Shown: positions 32,354-43,731 of the stretch, piece after piece | Layout: every line of letters begins with the position of its first letter | How positions within the stretch are numbered: position 1 is the first letter of the stretch | Translations under genes and position numbers: made by a program | DNA from: Chamaelirium japonicum | Taxonomy: Eukaryota; Streptophyta; Magnoliopsida; Liliales; Melanthiaceae | Direction: 5' to 3' | DNA length: 64,000 nucleotides | Assembly: GCA_947650365.1 (NCBI GenBank) | Contig: OX393555.1 | Coordinates: forward strand, 15,625,251 to 15,689,250 | Notes under the pieces: model-generated | The model's database searches: none | Seen by the model: the letters and a program-made list of their open reading frames with translations, nothing else | Told to the model about the DNA's origin: nothing

Positions 32354-35300
32354 TGTCACGCCCCAGAAATTTAAAATCGATCCCTGGGTTGTGAAATAAG
32401 AAAAAACCAAGGGGTTTAGGGTTTAGTCGCCTATCTATGTCAATTAGGGTTTCTCATAGGACTGCGGCTCTCTCATAAATAAAGAAGGAGGAGGGAGAAA
32501 CAAGAAATATTTTAAAACATGATTTTTATGAAAACATTTTTATTTTAAAAGAAAGTAGAAAGATAAAATTTTTGTCGACAGAGAGATGATCACGCTCGAC
32601 CTTCAACCGGGTTATCCTCTCAGCATGTGTGGCCTGTCGGCGCCACTACCTGCTGACAGGAATCCCTCTAAGGGAGCACGGGACTCGAGCCACTGACGGC
32701 GAGCTAGGAGTCTCACCCACTCCCTGACACTAAGTACACTGGTCTAGAGGTCCTATCTACAGGGCTAGTCAATTAGGCCACTTAGAGACTTATATTTTTT
32801 TTTTGTGAGCTATCCTAAGCTTGTGGCCTTGAGGAGAGGCCTACCCAAAGGAATTCAGCTGTATCATTGCCACTAACAAATAACAAATCACTAAACTTAA
32901 ACTAAATGATTATCACAAAATCCACCCATTACATTGCCACGAAACTACATACCAAAATAAAATACGAATGTAACCCTAAAACTGCCTCCGGCCTCCCACT
33001 GCTACTCTCGAACCTCCGGTCCTGCAAAAGAGTCTACTTGTGTGAAAGAGTAGCCCCCAATGAGAAATTGGGAGATTAGCCAAATTAATGGCTAGTGACA
33101 TCCTAATAGTCTTTAATAATATGAGATGACATATTTAATTGAATTAAATTAAATTAGCAGTCTAAATATTAATGAGGTTTATAGAAGGTTAGCCTAAGCC
33201 TACCAGTAGTCTATGTTCACATGCAATTCCTACTGTCACTAGGTTGTCTACCATATAGTCCATTCGATATTCTACTGTGCTTAGTTATAAATCAAATAAG
33301 ATTACAATAGAAGTCATCTATCCTAAAGTGAACCCTGGATATTTTGTTCATCCTGTCCCCGTCAGGCATTACTATAGGGCCTTTTATTTCGATGTAGAGG
33401 GCCAACTCTCTCGCTGTGCACCCACCGTGAACGAATCATCCACACGATCATAAGAGATTTCCCGTTTTTCACGGTGAAGCTCTACTGCCCCACTTGCGTT
33501 ACTTTGGGGGCTTTAACCACCCCGGGACAGAGTTGCTAGGCCAATCCCTACTAAAGGGCTACTCCTATTGGCTTTACCACAACCCTTGTCTGTGACTCCC
33601 TTAGCCTACTGATCTTCGGCTGTGCGCGCAGGGTGGTTCACGGCCCTTGCACGTATGGGGTCCAAATCTTTCCACAGGATAGAATATCACATAATTATGA
33701 TAATAAAATAGCTTCGACATTTTACCCCGGGATTCGCACCACGCTCACAACCCATGCATCACAATAAACCTAAATTACTCTTGCCCGTATTCCCGTGTGC
33801 CCGGGTCTCCACACTCCACTTAGGAGGGTGGGTCCGGATAATTATTATTTAATTATTAATTTTCAAAACTTAAGGGAATTCCTACTTACGGTGTCCAAGC
33901 AATCAGCAGAATAATTATTATTTATTTATTAATATTTTTAAGCATGCGTCGTCGGACTCGCTACTCCGCATGCAAGGCGGGGTCCACTCGACCACATGCG
34001 ACGATGTCCGGTGGGACCCGCATGCAGCGTTATGGATATCTGCCTTTAGTCATTCTCATTTCCCACTATTAAAGACCACGCAAGGGAAGTAGATGTCACC
34101 TGGTTGTTGAACACGACTTTTGATAGCAACCTCCGCTCCGTCTCTGTCTTGGTCAACGCGGCCACGAACTGTCAAACATACCCAGCGGCCTATGGTTATT
34201 AAGTGCTACTAGATATCTCTGGCTTAGGCCCTGATTGGCCGAGTCGACGAAAATAGGCGTCGTTGAACGCTGATCTACCGGCACACAAAACGATGCATCA
34301 AATGGTGTAATGTCAATCGGTTGGCATTGCCGATACCGAGGGTCATACTACGGCTCAACTGTATTATTCCGCCTAAACGGTCGCATCCACGTCGGACGCT
34401 ACTACTAACGTGCCGTGTGCTCCAAAGAGTCTTCGGTCTTACTACCAAGGTGTGGGTTCAGATCAAGATCGGGTTCGATTCATTATTCCGCCCGATATGA
34501 CCTCGGGCTTGGGTGCGGATACGGTCGGGTTGCAAAGACAAATTGTTAAGCCTCACCGAGCCGACGCTCGGGTTGGTGATAGGGAATGTGTTTTGCCCGG
34601 TCGATTTCCAGGATTGGTAACATTGGCATGCAAGGCAGTAACCAGTAATTCTGATCCTTAGGCACGATAATCAATAAAACCGACTTGGTAATACGAAAAT
34701 GCCGCAGGTAAAAAGGCATGATGGCTTCACACACAAAACAAAAAGGGGCAATGCTAGAGGTTGACGTGCGGTCAAAAAGGCCGATCGATGATCATCGATG
34801 CCCCGAGTTGGCTTGCATGGCTCAACCTAGCAAGGTTAGAATCGTTTTGTCAAAGGATCGAGATTTAACCATCACAAATAAAATTATCGATTGAATCTGA
34901 TGTTAGATAAATAAAAAAAAAGATTCGGAAGGGTTTTGCTTGTGGCAGGGCTCAATTGGATGGTTGTAGGTTGACGCCACAAGAGTAGATCGGGGTTCGT
35001 CGTCATCGGTTGCATAACCGTCGGCCATGTGGCCAACGACCGCGGTCATGACAACGTAAACAAGGTAACGAGGGGGTTTCTGGCTTGATGGATGGTTCGA
35101 GCCTTGCCGGCGGCACAACCGACAGGCACCTGGCCGGTGACTATGGCCACTTTGAGGGTAAACCGCAGGGGTCGGATCGGGTAGATCGGGGTCCGCAGCA
35201 TAAAGAAAAAAAATAGGGGTTCGGCTAGTGTCAACAGAACCACAAGGAAAAACAGGGGAAAGGTTGGAGGCATTCAACCTGGTACAGGGGGCTCGGATCT

Positions 35301-36313
35301 AGCTGCGACTCCTCCTCCGGCTGCTCCTCTCCGGCCGGCTACTCTCTGGTTGCCGCGCGCCAAACACAGCAGCAAGAGGAAGAGAGAGGATTCGGGGGAA
35401 GAGAGAGATCGGATGTGGGATGGAGGGGGGAGAGAGGGATCGGAGGGAGCGGGGGTTGACTGAAGGAGGGCAGGGGGTCAGTTTAGGGTTCCTTAAAGAG
35501 AGGGGCACCGGCGGCCTGTACGGGAAGACATGGGGCGCCGAATATGGGGGATCCGGGTGAAGGGAACGCGGCGGCGAGGACGGGGAGAGCGGCGCAGAGC
35601 AGCGGCGATGGGATGTGAGATGGGGGCGGCCGACGGGTTGAGGGAAATGGGTCGGGTTGGAGAGCGATCCGAGAGCGGGGAGAGGTAAGATCGGGTGAGA
35701 GAGGAATGGATCCGAGAGAGAAAGATAGGGGAGATCCGGGAGAGAGAAGAGAGAGATAGAGAGGGGATCGAGTTATAGGGGATCGGGTTTTGGGGGTTGA
35801 GGAGAGAGAGAGAGAGTGATTGAGCGGCTGAGAGAGAGGGAGAGAAAGAGATGAGGGAGACAGGGGTTTGGGGTCGGGTTGGGTTCAGGTGAGATGGGTT
35901 AGGGTCGGGTTGGGTTTGGGTTGGGGGTTTGGGTTTGGGTGAGGGTTTTTGAGTTTTATTTTATTTTATTTTATTTTTCTAACACTCGCTGAGCCTGACT
36001 CGCCCTCGATTTAGGTCACGCTGAGACGCGTCGACGCACGAACCTTGCCGGGTCCGACAAACCCGCCGAAATATTATATTATAAAAAAATAGCTTTCATG
36101 CCTTGCCTCGATACGCGTGCTCACATACTCGTGTAACCACACCTCCACGTAGCCTCACGACCGGTACCCGGGACCCACTGCCTGGTCCCGTTCAAGCACA
36201 ACCAACAGCATTCCAGCTAATGAAAACAACTATTCAAGCAACGATATTAGAATAATATTTAAATCAAATCGGGTTGCCCTGAGCGAATACACATTGGAGT
36301 GCCTGTCATTACA
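32354..36313. mobile_element. Probable solo LTR, 3,960 bp, with 5-bp target duplication
   Basis: Begins TGTCACGCCCCAGAA and ends GTCATTACA (TG...CA). It is flanked on both sides by GGTGC (32,349-32,353 and 36,314-36,318). It contains no gag-pol, no second copy of its own start, and no primer site or polypurine tract that I could find, which suggests a solo LTR of a large-LTR gypsy element. The interior has a purine-rich stretch with many AGAGAGA and GATCGG motifs (35,380-35,870) and a G-rich GGGTTTGGG run (35,870-35,950). It interrupts the Tat antisense gene between two Pro-rich repeats. Confidence 0.8.
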
Positions 36314-37345
36314 GGTGCCCCGATTACCTCGCCTCCGAAGTCCCCGGTCCCGGCCGACACGGACCCAGGAGATAGCCGACCTCCCCGAGAACTTAGGGGG
36401 GTTAATCTTCAAAGCTCCCACCTTGGGGCCCATCGGGTCTGAGTCCTCGAGCTCAGGCTCTAGGGCTTCGAGCTTGGACTCGTCCAAGGGTGGGGAAATC
36501 AGCGGGCCCCGTGAGGGCAGTGGGGAAGGAGGATCCTCGCAAGCTCCTCCGGACCCGATGATGACTGAGCCTGCAGCCCCCATTCCTCCCACAGCGGGCT
36601 TTGGAGAACAAGAGGCCTTGGGGGCCTCGCCCTCCTCAAGCGGGGTGGCCCGAGCCCCCCACTATCTCCATGAGATCCTCGACTGCAATATTTTCGCCAA
36701 GTCTCCATACGTGGCGATCTTCGACAGGCTCGCCGAGGTAACGTCTTGGTCTTTCTCTTTCTTCTTCACTTTTCTCCCTGATTACCATGACTTTCGCAGG
36801 TGGAAAGGGTGAGCCGGGCTTTGGTTGAGGAGGTCACCTCTACTGAGGGGAGCCTGGTCGCTCTCTATGACGACTCCCTCCTCGGCTCAGAGCGTCAGAT
36901 AGACGAGCACATCCATCGACTCCGCTAAGCGGATCGGTCAGGCGAGCTGAGCATCAAGGTGGACCAGCTACGCCAGGATGTCACCACCCTGACCTCTGAG
37001 CGGGCCTCTGCCGAGGAGGCCCACTCTCTCTCAATCGATGAGCTACAAAAGGCCTTAAAGGCAAAGGAGGCGGCGCAAGCAGAAGCCGCTCAACTCCATA
37101 GTGAAGAAATCAATATGAGGGATAAGATCGCCACGATGAAGGAGGCGCACCTCCGCGATCTGCGGGCCCAACAGAGCCACCTTCAGGTGCAGCTAGACGA
37201 GCTCCTCTAGAAGGGCGCGCTCAATGCGGTGGAGCAATGTAAGACTGAAAGGTCGACAAAGAGGCACCGGGGAGACGGCAGTGGGGCGGATACGAGCAGA
37301 CCTTGAGCTCGTCAATCTACCTTTGTAACCCTTCTCTTAATATGA
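36314..37345 (+). pseudogene. C-terminal part of the Tat antisense gene, with an intron and coiled coil
   Basis: A plus-strand frame from the Pro/Ser-rich repeats runs to 36,737, where a donor GAG|GTAACG opens a pyrimidine-rich 62-bp intron closing at TTTCGCAG (36,799). Exon 2 continues in phase (VERVSRALVEEV). An in-frame TAA at 36,926-36,928 and a TAG at 37,208-37,210 break a frame that otherwise continues to about 37,305. Residues from 36,959 on form a charged heptad-like coiled coil (for example LQKALKAKEAAQAEAAQLH). TGAATGAAAATC soon after suggests a 3' end. Direction, intron and trailer imply a separate transcript from the antisense strand. Function unknown. Confidence 0.65.
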
Positions 37346-38162
37346 ATGAAAATCTTTTTTAGATTGCTTGTCTCTGTGTCGCTCCTTTCTTTTTTCTCTT
37401 TTCTGTCGATGAGTTCGCCTTTTGTGGTTGTTTAGCGGTCTCGAGGGTCGTACCCCGAGCGAGGCAGCTAATTTGTTTTAAAAAGTTTCGATCTAAAAAG
37501 AGATGCAAGCGAAAAAACATGATATGCGCGGTAAAACACAACCTGATCCCCGAGCTCGGAAAATAACTTTAAAACACAAATCCAATAATTCAAAAACTTC
37601 TTAAGACCGGGGATTCAATATTTTATTTAAAAAAATAAAGTGCTAGCTGCCCCCTGCCCGATTAATTACCCTATGAAACCCTGGCTACTGGACATGTCCT
37701 TAGCTCGACTTTGCGGCCTCATATCTTCTTGCGATTTTGTCAAGTCCAAACTTCGAGGGGTTACCAAGGGATGTTCAGGTCGCCTGAAGGGGTGGTCGCC
37801 CATTCAGGTCCCCCTAGATCACTCCGGGGTGCTTCCGATCATGGCGTGTGAACGCGAAGGACCCCGGTCATGTTTAAAGTCCCCTAGACAGCGAACTACC
37901 CCGGCGATCTCAAGGTCGTTCGGGACGGCCACTGAGAACCCCAGTCATGCTTTAAGTCCACACGACGGGGGACTGTACCTTGACGGTGCTGCATGCGAGC
38001 TGTCTTCGTGCGAGCTATTCCTTGATTGTTCTGCCTGCGAGCTTGGTCGCGTGCGAACCCAGGACAACCCTCACCGAGCACATACTCTAAAAAGTGATTC
38101 ATTTTATACTCAAAACATCTTTTATTCTCAAAACATGGTCTACAGGAGGGTGTCTATGCGCT
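37346..38162. other. Non-coding spacer of the Tat element
   Basis: Between the ends of the two convergent reading directions. It contains CTTCGTGCGAGCT-type and CCCCGGTCATGTTTAAAGTC repeats. No protein recognised. Confidence 0.6.
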
Positions 38163-39105
38163 ATGCATAATACTTTCGAAGAGGGATGATGTTCCAGGGT
38201 CGCTCCAGGAGGTCGCCGTTCACGGTCATCAACCGGTAGGCCCCGGATCCTCTTGCTTCGTGCACTATATAGGGGCCTTCCCAGTTTGCCACAAGCTTTT
38301 TGACATTGGGCTCCTGCGTGTTTGTGAACACCTTTCACATTACCAGGTCGCCAGGTTTGAATGCCCGATGGTGAACTTTCTTATCATAGGCGCGCTTCAT
38401 CTCTTGTCTATATCTGGCGAGATGCAAGTTGGCAAGCTCTCTCCGCTCCTTGAGTTACTCTAGAGAGTCGACGAGCAGTCCGTCGTTGTCGACCTCACCT
38501 ATGGCGAGCCTCCGTTCTGAGGGCACCTCGGTTTCTATGGGCAATACGGCCTCACACCCGTAAGAGAGGCTGAAAGGCGATTCGTTCGTTGAGCGACGTG
38601 GAGTAGTCTGATAGGTCCACAACACCCCATCGAGCTCTTTTTCCCACAGCCCTTTCTTCCCTTCCAATCTCTTCTTGAGGTTGTCCAGGATCACTCGATT
38701 CAGTGCCTTGGCCTGCCCGTTGCTCTGGGTGTACCTCGGAGAGGAGAATCTTAGGTCGACTCATGTTCGGCACAAAAGCTTTTGATCAAGTGGTTGTCGA
38801 ACTGTCGACTATTATCGGTAATGAGTACTCGGGGTAGACCGAATCTACCAAAAATGTTCTTCTAAAGGAAGTTCTTTACTTGCTTTTCGCCGATCTTGGC
38901 CAGCGGAATTGCTTTCCACCCATTTAGTGAAGTAGCCCGTGGCTACCAGGATAAACTTTCTTTGCTGTGTTGATACGGGGAAAGGTCCCACTATGTCAAG
39001 CCCCCACTGCTGGAAAGGCCAGGGGCTTACCAAGGGGTGCAGCTCTTCTGCGGGTAAGTGGTTGACTGTGGCGTGCTTCTGGCACTGCAAATATTTTTGG
39101 ACGAC
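38163..39105 (-). pseudogene. Tat integrase, degenerate
   Basis: The core begins near LPAEELHPLVSPWPFQQWG with the first catalytic Asp in GLDIVGPFP, and the second in a TDNSRQFDN context (about 38,800), where the family usually has DNG. The place of the catalytic Glu reads NGQAKA, with Lys codon 38,707-38,709 instead of Glu. The C-terminus has HHRAFKPGDLVMWKVF-type sequence and ends LRKYYA. The N-terminal zinc-finger region seems deleted: only about ten residues separate the last RNase H-linker residues from the CQKHA motif. Frameshifts divide it. Confidence 0.8.
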
Positions 39106-39329
39106 CTAGCACTTTATCCACTTTTGGGGGAACACCTAAGATGGGGCTCGCTGAAGAACCTTCTAAAGAAGTGGTCCCAGCGAATAAGATATCGACCGGC
39201 ACGATTCTCTATTCGCCGAGCTTCTTCTTTATCATCTGAAAGCTCATCTTTATGGAGGTAGCAAATAATCGGCGTGGTCCAACTAGCGGGCAGTACCTCG
39301 GATGAGGTTTGGTTTACTGTGCTCTCACC

Positions 39330-39897
39330 AAGTTTGATCCGGGGGCGGTCTTGCATTTCGATAATTACCTGCCAGACTTCGAGGCCTCCGAGCAGGGAGG
39401 CCGTATTGGCCAAGGCATCCACCCACTTATTGTCGGATCGGAGGATTTGCTCGAATGAAATCCTCTCAAACTTTGCGGCATTGCCCTTCACCAGGTCCAC
39501 ATAGCTCGTCATTCGCGTGTCTCGGGAAGCGTAGTCGTCGTTGACTTGGCAGACAATTAAGTGGGAATCACTGAAGACCTTCAGCTTCTTTACACCAACC
39601 TCTTCGGCGAGCTCCAAACCCGCTAAGAGCGTCTCGTATTCTGCTTCATTGTTGGTGGCGGTAAAATCGAGCCAAATGGACTTCAAGGATTACCTCTTTG
39701 GTGACCAGCATGACCCCGATTCCTGCTCCGGAGGTGTTAGATGAGCCATCAACGAAGTGCTCCCAATCTTCCGTAGAGGCTAGTTCAGTCTGGTAGGATT
39801 CACCTGGCTCGCCCAGAAACCTCGCCTTCTCTGGGTGTGCCTTGGTTGGCTCATCCTCCTGAGGAGGGATTAGCTCTTCCAGCAGGAAGTCCGCCAA
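39330..39897 (-). pseudogene. Second RNase H domain of the Tat element
   Basis: Shows the FVDGSSN start (first Asp), TNNEAEYETLLAGLELA (Glu), VFSDSHLIV (Asp) and WVDALA (Asp): all four acidic residues of the RNase H fold. A frameshift near 39,670-39,690 separates the first from the rest. This second, archaeal-type domain is what places the element in the Tat group. Confidence 0.85.
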
Positions 39898-39930
39898 GAA
39901 ATTGGCAAGAGCTTGCCCTTTGACTGCAGT

Positions 39931-40482
39931 TCATGAAATATACTCCAGCCTGTAAGCGGTGAGCTTGGCAGACCAACGATAAAGCCTTCCGGCCACCGTA
40001 GGCTTTGAGAGCGTGCTTTTCAAGGGGTGCTCCATGATGACTTTGACGGAATGCACCGAGAAGTATAGGTGGAGCTTCCTCACGGTTAAGACCAAGGCTA
40101 GAGCGACCTTGTCGATCGGTCGATACCGGAGCTCGACAGGAAGCATGGTATGACTCACAAAGTACACGAGCCTTTCTAACTTCACATCTTCCAAAACAAG
40201 GACCCCACTCACCACACTTTCGGTTACGGAGAGATAAATGTCGATCTTGTCTCCCACTTTGGGTGCGGCCAAAATGGGGGGGGGGGGGGGGCTGGCAAGA
40301 TAATCTGTGACCCTCTTAAATGCGAGCTCGCACTTCTTATCGCAACGAATGTCAGCTCCCTTTCGAAGCAATTCGAACAAAGGCCGACAACTATCGAAAG
40401 ATTTCGAGATGAAGCAATTCAGCGCCGTGATTTGTCCGCTCGGCCTTTGAACTTCCTGTCGTGTCCTCAAGATGTTAAACAC
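39931..40482 (-). pseudogene. RT connection and first RNase H region of the Tat element
   Basis: A 184-codon frame with FELLRKGADIRCDKKCELAF, YLSVTESVVSGVLV, FVSHTMLP and VIMEHPLKSTLSKPTVAGRL, typical of the Ty3 reverse transcriptase thumb and first RNase H. A run of C/G (40,276-40,291) inside it is a slippage-prone site encoding Pro residues. Confidence 0.8.
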
Positions 40483-40499
40483 TTCTTTGAGGTTGGTGA

Positions 40500-41000
40500 C
40501 ATGCCCTTCTAGTTCCCGGCTTCATTAAGAGGTCGTCTACATATACCTCGACATTTCTGTCGATATGATCTTTCAACATGCGAGTAACTAACCTTTGGTA
40601 GGTCGCCCCGGCATTCTTGAGTCCAAAAGACATCACCTGTTAGCAAAATAGCTTCTGGTACCCCGCATCAGAGTAAAAAGTGGTCTTCTCCTGGTTGTCG
40701 ACATGAAGAGGTATCTGGTTATATCCAAAGTATCCGTCCATGAAGGAGAGGGCCCGAAACCCAACAGTCGCATCAACCAGAGCTCCGATCCTGGGGAGGG
40801 GAAACCCGTCTTTTGGGCATGCTTTGTTGAGGTCGGAGAAGTCTATGCATATCCGGACGGCTCCGCTCTTCTTTGGCACTGCAATGATGTTGGAGATCCA
40901 CTCAGGAAAATGTGCCTCTCGGATGAAGCCAACGCGCTCTAGCTTGTCAACCTCTGTCGCTACTGTGGCGGCCTTCGCGACTGAGATATGCTAAGCTTTC
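40500..41000 (-). pseudogene. Tat reverse transcriptase core, degenerate
   Basis: Contains RICIDFSDLNKACPKDGFPL, the FMDGYFGYNQIPLH block, MSFGLKNAGATYQ and the catalytic YVDD (40,532-40,543). An in-frame stop lies at about 40,637-40,639 just before QVMSFGL, and a further break follows the YVDD motif. It would copy RNA into DNA in an intact element. Confidence 0.85.
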
Positions 41001-41490
41001 TGCTTGACCGGAGGGAAGTTGCGCAGGGCGTGTAGACGGTGGTAGGCGATCTCTGGATCGATTTTGGGCATGTCGGTAAGGCTTCATGCGAACACGTCCT
41101 GGTAATCTTTGAGAAGATTCGTCAAGGCAAAGACTTCAGCTTTGGTCAATGACGTCCCAAGGTGGATAACCCTCGGAATCCCATCATCTCCGATATCCAT
41201 CTCTTGGAGGGGCTCCACAATAGGGGATTTTCCCTTTGCAGCATCTACTGGGCGACCTCCCGCACTATGCTCTCGACTAACGTCGTTCCCACCTGGGTGG
41301 TCTTTTCGTGGGGGCGAAGTGGGTGTCTCACAAGATTGGGGAGTCGTTATTGGATTGCAAGGAAGCTCGCCCAGAGAGGCAGCTAACTGCTAGGAGGGTG
41401 CCGGTCTCTTGTCCTCTGAAGCGCCAATGGTGGTGAGGTGGTGGACATCCTGCTCGCATCTGGTATTAGCGACCTGATCACCCCGGATGA

Positions 41491-41940
41491 TCATAACCCC
41501 CATGGGAGTAGGGAGAGGGCCTGGTGGTTGGGCGAGGATACTACGTTCATCTGCCTTAGCCAAGGTCGCCCAAGGATGACATTGAAAGTGGACTGCCAAT
41601 CGACTACGGCAAAGCGGGCTTGTCGCACTTCGGGACCCGCCGTCACAGTTAGGGTAATCTCCCCAACTACTTTAGCGACCTTACCTGTGAAGCCGCTCAG
41701 GGAGCCCGTTGCTGAAGACAAATCGACTTGTCGCAATCCCATTCGATGGAAAGCCAACAAGAAGAGGATGTCCACGGCACACCCGAAATCTACCAAGATG
41801 CGTCGTACCTCTATATTGGCCATCATGAGGCGTATGACCCGGGAGTCGCTATGTGGAGTAGTGACCCCGATTATATCATCCTTTAAGAACCATAAGAAGT
41901 CGTGGGCTTCCACCCTCGGTGTTACATCTGCCCCAAACAC
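41491..41940 (-). pseudogene. Tat aspartic protease
   Basis: A 150-codon frame with RRILVDFGCAVDILFL: the active-site triad reads D-F-G where the family has D-T/S-G, so the enzyme would be inactive. ILGRPWL further on is the usual second landmark. Confidence 0.75.
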
Positions 41941-42414
41941 ACAAGATATTGTCCGCTTTGCCCATGCTCGTACGAGAACTTTTTAGGGAGGTCACCTATC
42001 CTGGTATTGCTCTTGCCTGAGCACGCTTAACTATGGAGTTCTTACGAATTCCGTAGCGACGCACGGTTTTAAAACGTGTCTTCTATGTTTGGGAGGGAAA
42101 ATTATATAAGTAGTTAACTTGTGGCCTTGTACACCTTACCTCACCTCACCTCATCCATCTTGGCATCCCAGCCTCAGGAGTCTTGGCTCTTGGCCTATTG
42201 GATCTTGGTCGTCACACTCAGGGTCTGAAGAAAAGTAGGGAGCAGGGAGATAGAGTGCACATTTTGCGTTCGTTCCACCTCTCTCACTTGCCCCCGGACT
42301 TCATTGATGGACCTTGGCTCGCCCAAGCATTCGATAATGGTGTGGCGGATCATTGGCCCGCCAGGGGAAGGCAGCGGTAGAGCGGGCTTTGCTGGTCCCG
42401 ACCGATCTCCTTCT

Positions 42415-43726
42415 CTAGGGACTCGCACGGGGACGACCTCGAATCGCCTCAGCTGCGAGATAAACTGGTTCAGATGACCCAGGGCGACGAGGTCCTCTAA
42501 GTGATACCTCAGAACTCGGCAACGATTGGTGTGGTGGCCGACACCTCTGTGGAATGCACATCATCGGGTGTTGTCGGTGGAGTCGGGCTCGCCCTGCTAA
42601 AGGGGAGGGGGTACTGCACAAATGGCTCGCTCCTGACCTGGTGTAGTATTTGCCCAAGAGAGAGGGTCATCACGGTGAAGTCCGTTCTCCCGGACCAGGA
42701 GGCAGATGCTAGTTCGTCGGTCTTCCGGTTGCAATGATTGGTGCCTCTGGGGGTGATACAGCTGAAGTAGCTAGAGGGTTGGCAGCAGGTGCCGCAGGGG
42801 GCACCTCGCGCCGCTCCACGGCTTTGACGATGAGAGGCCGCAAAGCGGTAGGAGGTCGTTGTTTGACCATCTTGCCCTTTCGGTCGAGCACCACATCTTC
42901 GAGCTTAATGTGCTGCTGGACAAGGGTGAAGAGTTCGACCATGGTGCGGGGGTCGGAGATGACGAGTGTCATGAAGCTTGCCTCCTTCGGGAAGTGCGCT
43001 CCTGAAGGCACTCACCGCCGTGCAATCTTGCCCAGCTGAGTCCTCCAGGGCGAGGTAGGCACTTCTAAACCGCGTCGAGAAACATCGAAGGGTCTCTTTA
43101 GCCCCCATGGTTAGGGTGAATAATGACTCGATCCTCTTCGGGGGTTGCCAATTGCAACGGTACTGCTCCAGGAACAGCCCAGATAGGGCGGGAAAGTTCG
43201 GAATGGAGCGAAAGGGCAGCTTGTGGAACCAATTCAAAGCTAAACCGGTTAAACTGCTAGGGAACGCACGACACAAGACGTGGTCTTGGTCCCGGAAGAA
43301 TAACAACTTTCGGTAAGCCAGGAGGTTGTCCACGAGATCTTGGGACCCGTCGAACAGCATGAACTTCGGCGGGGTCCAGTGCTGAGGAAAACCCCCTTGG
43401 TGAACCTCGCTTGTGAAGGGCGAGCTACCTCCGTGGGTAGCAAGGTCTTCCAGGAGGTCAACAAGCATGTTAGGCTGCTGTCAGCACCCGGGATGATCTC
43501 CTGCAGGCGGCTGCGCAAGTCCTAAGCGGTCATGTGCATTCCCTCTAGGCTGATTCGCGCCTTCGCTGCGACGGTGCTCAGGGGCGACCTCCTGGCGATT
43601 ACTATATCGCCTCTCTAGTAGCTACCTTGACGCTGGGGTAGGTCGGTGAGAGGTTGTCATTTCTCGAGCTTTCGTATGAGGTAGCTCCTCCATGGGCTCC
43701 TCGCACCGATGGCGGGGGTTGCGGTC
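42415..43726 (-). pseudogene. Tat gag, capsid and C-terminal part
   Basis: A retrotransposon gag domain is recognisable: MLFDGSQDLVDNLLAYRK, LTGLALNWFHKLPFRSI, FLEQYRCN, and SLFTLTMGAKETLRCFSTRF. Frameshifts occur near 42,990 and 42,700. A CRVLRYHLEDLVALGHL segment with a preceding GHH-type motif (about 42,470-42,560) marks the gag-protease junction typical of this group. Confidence 0.75.
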
Positions 43727-43731
43727 TTGCC

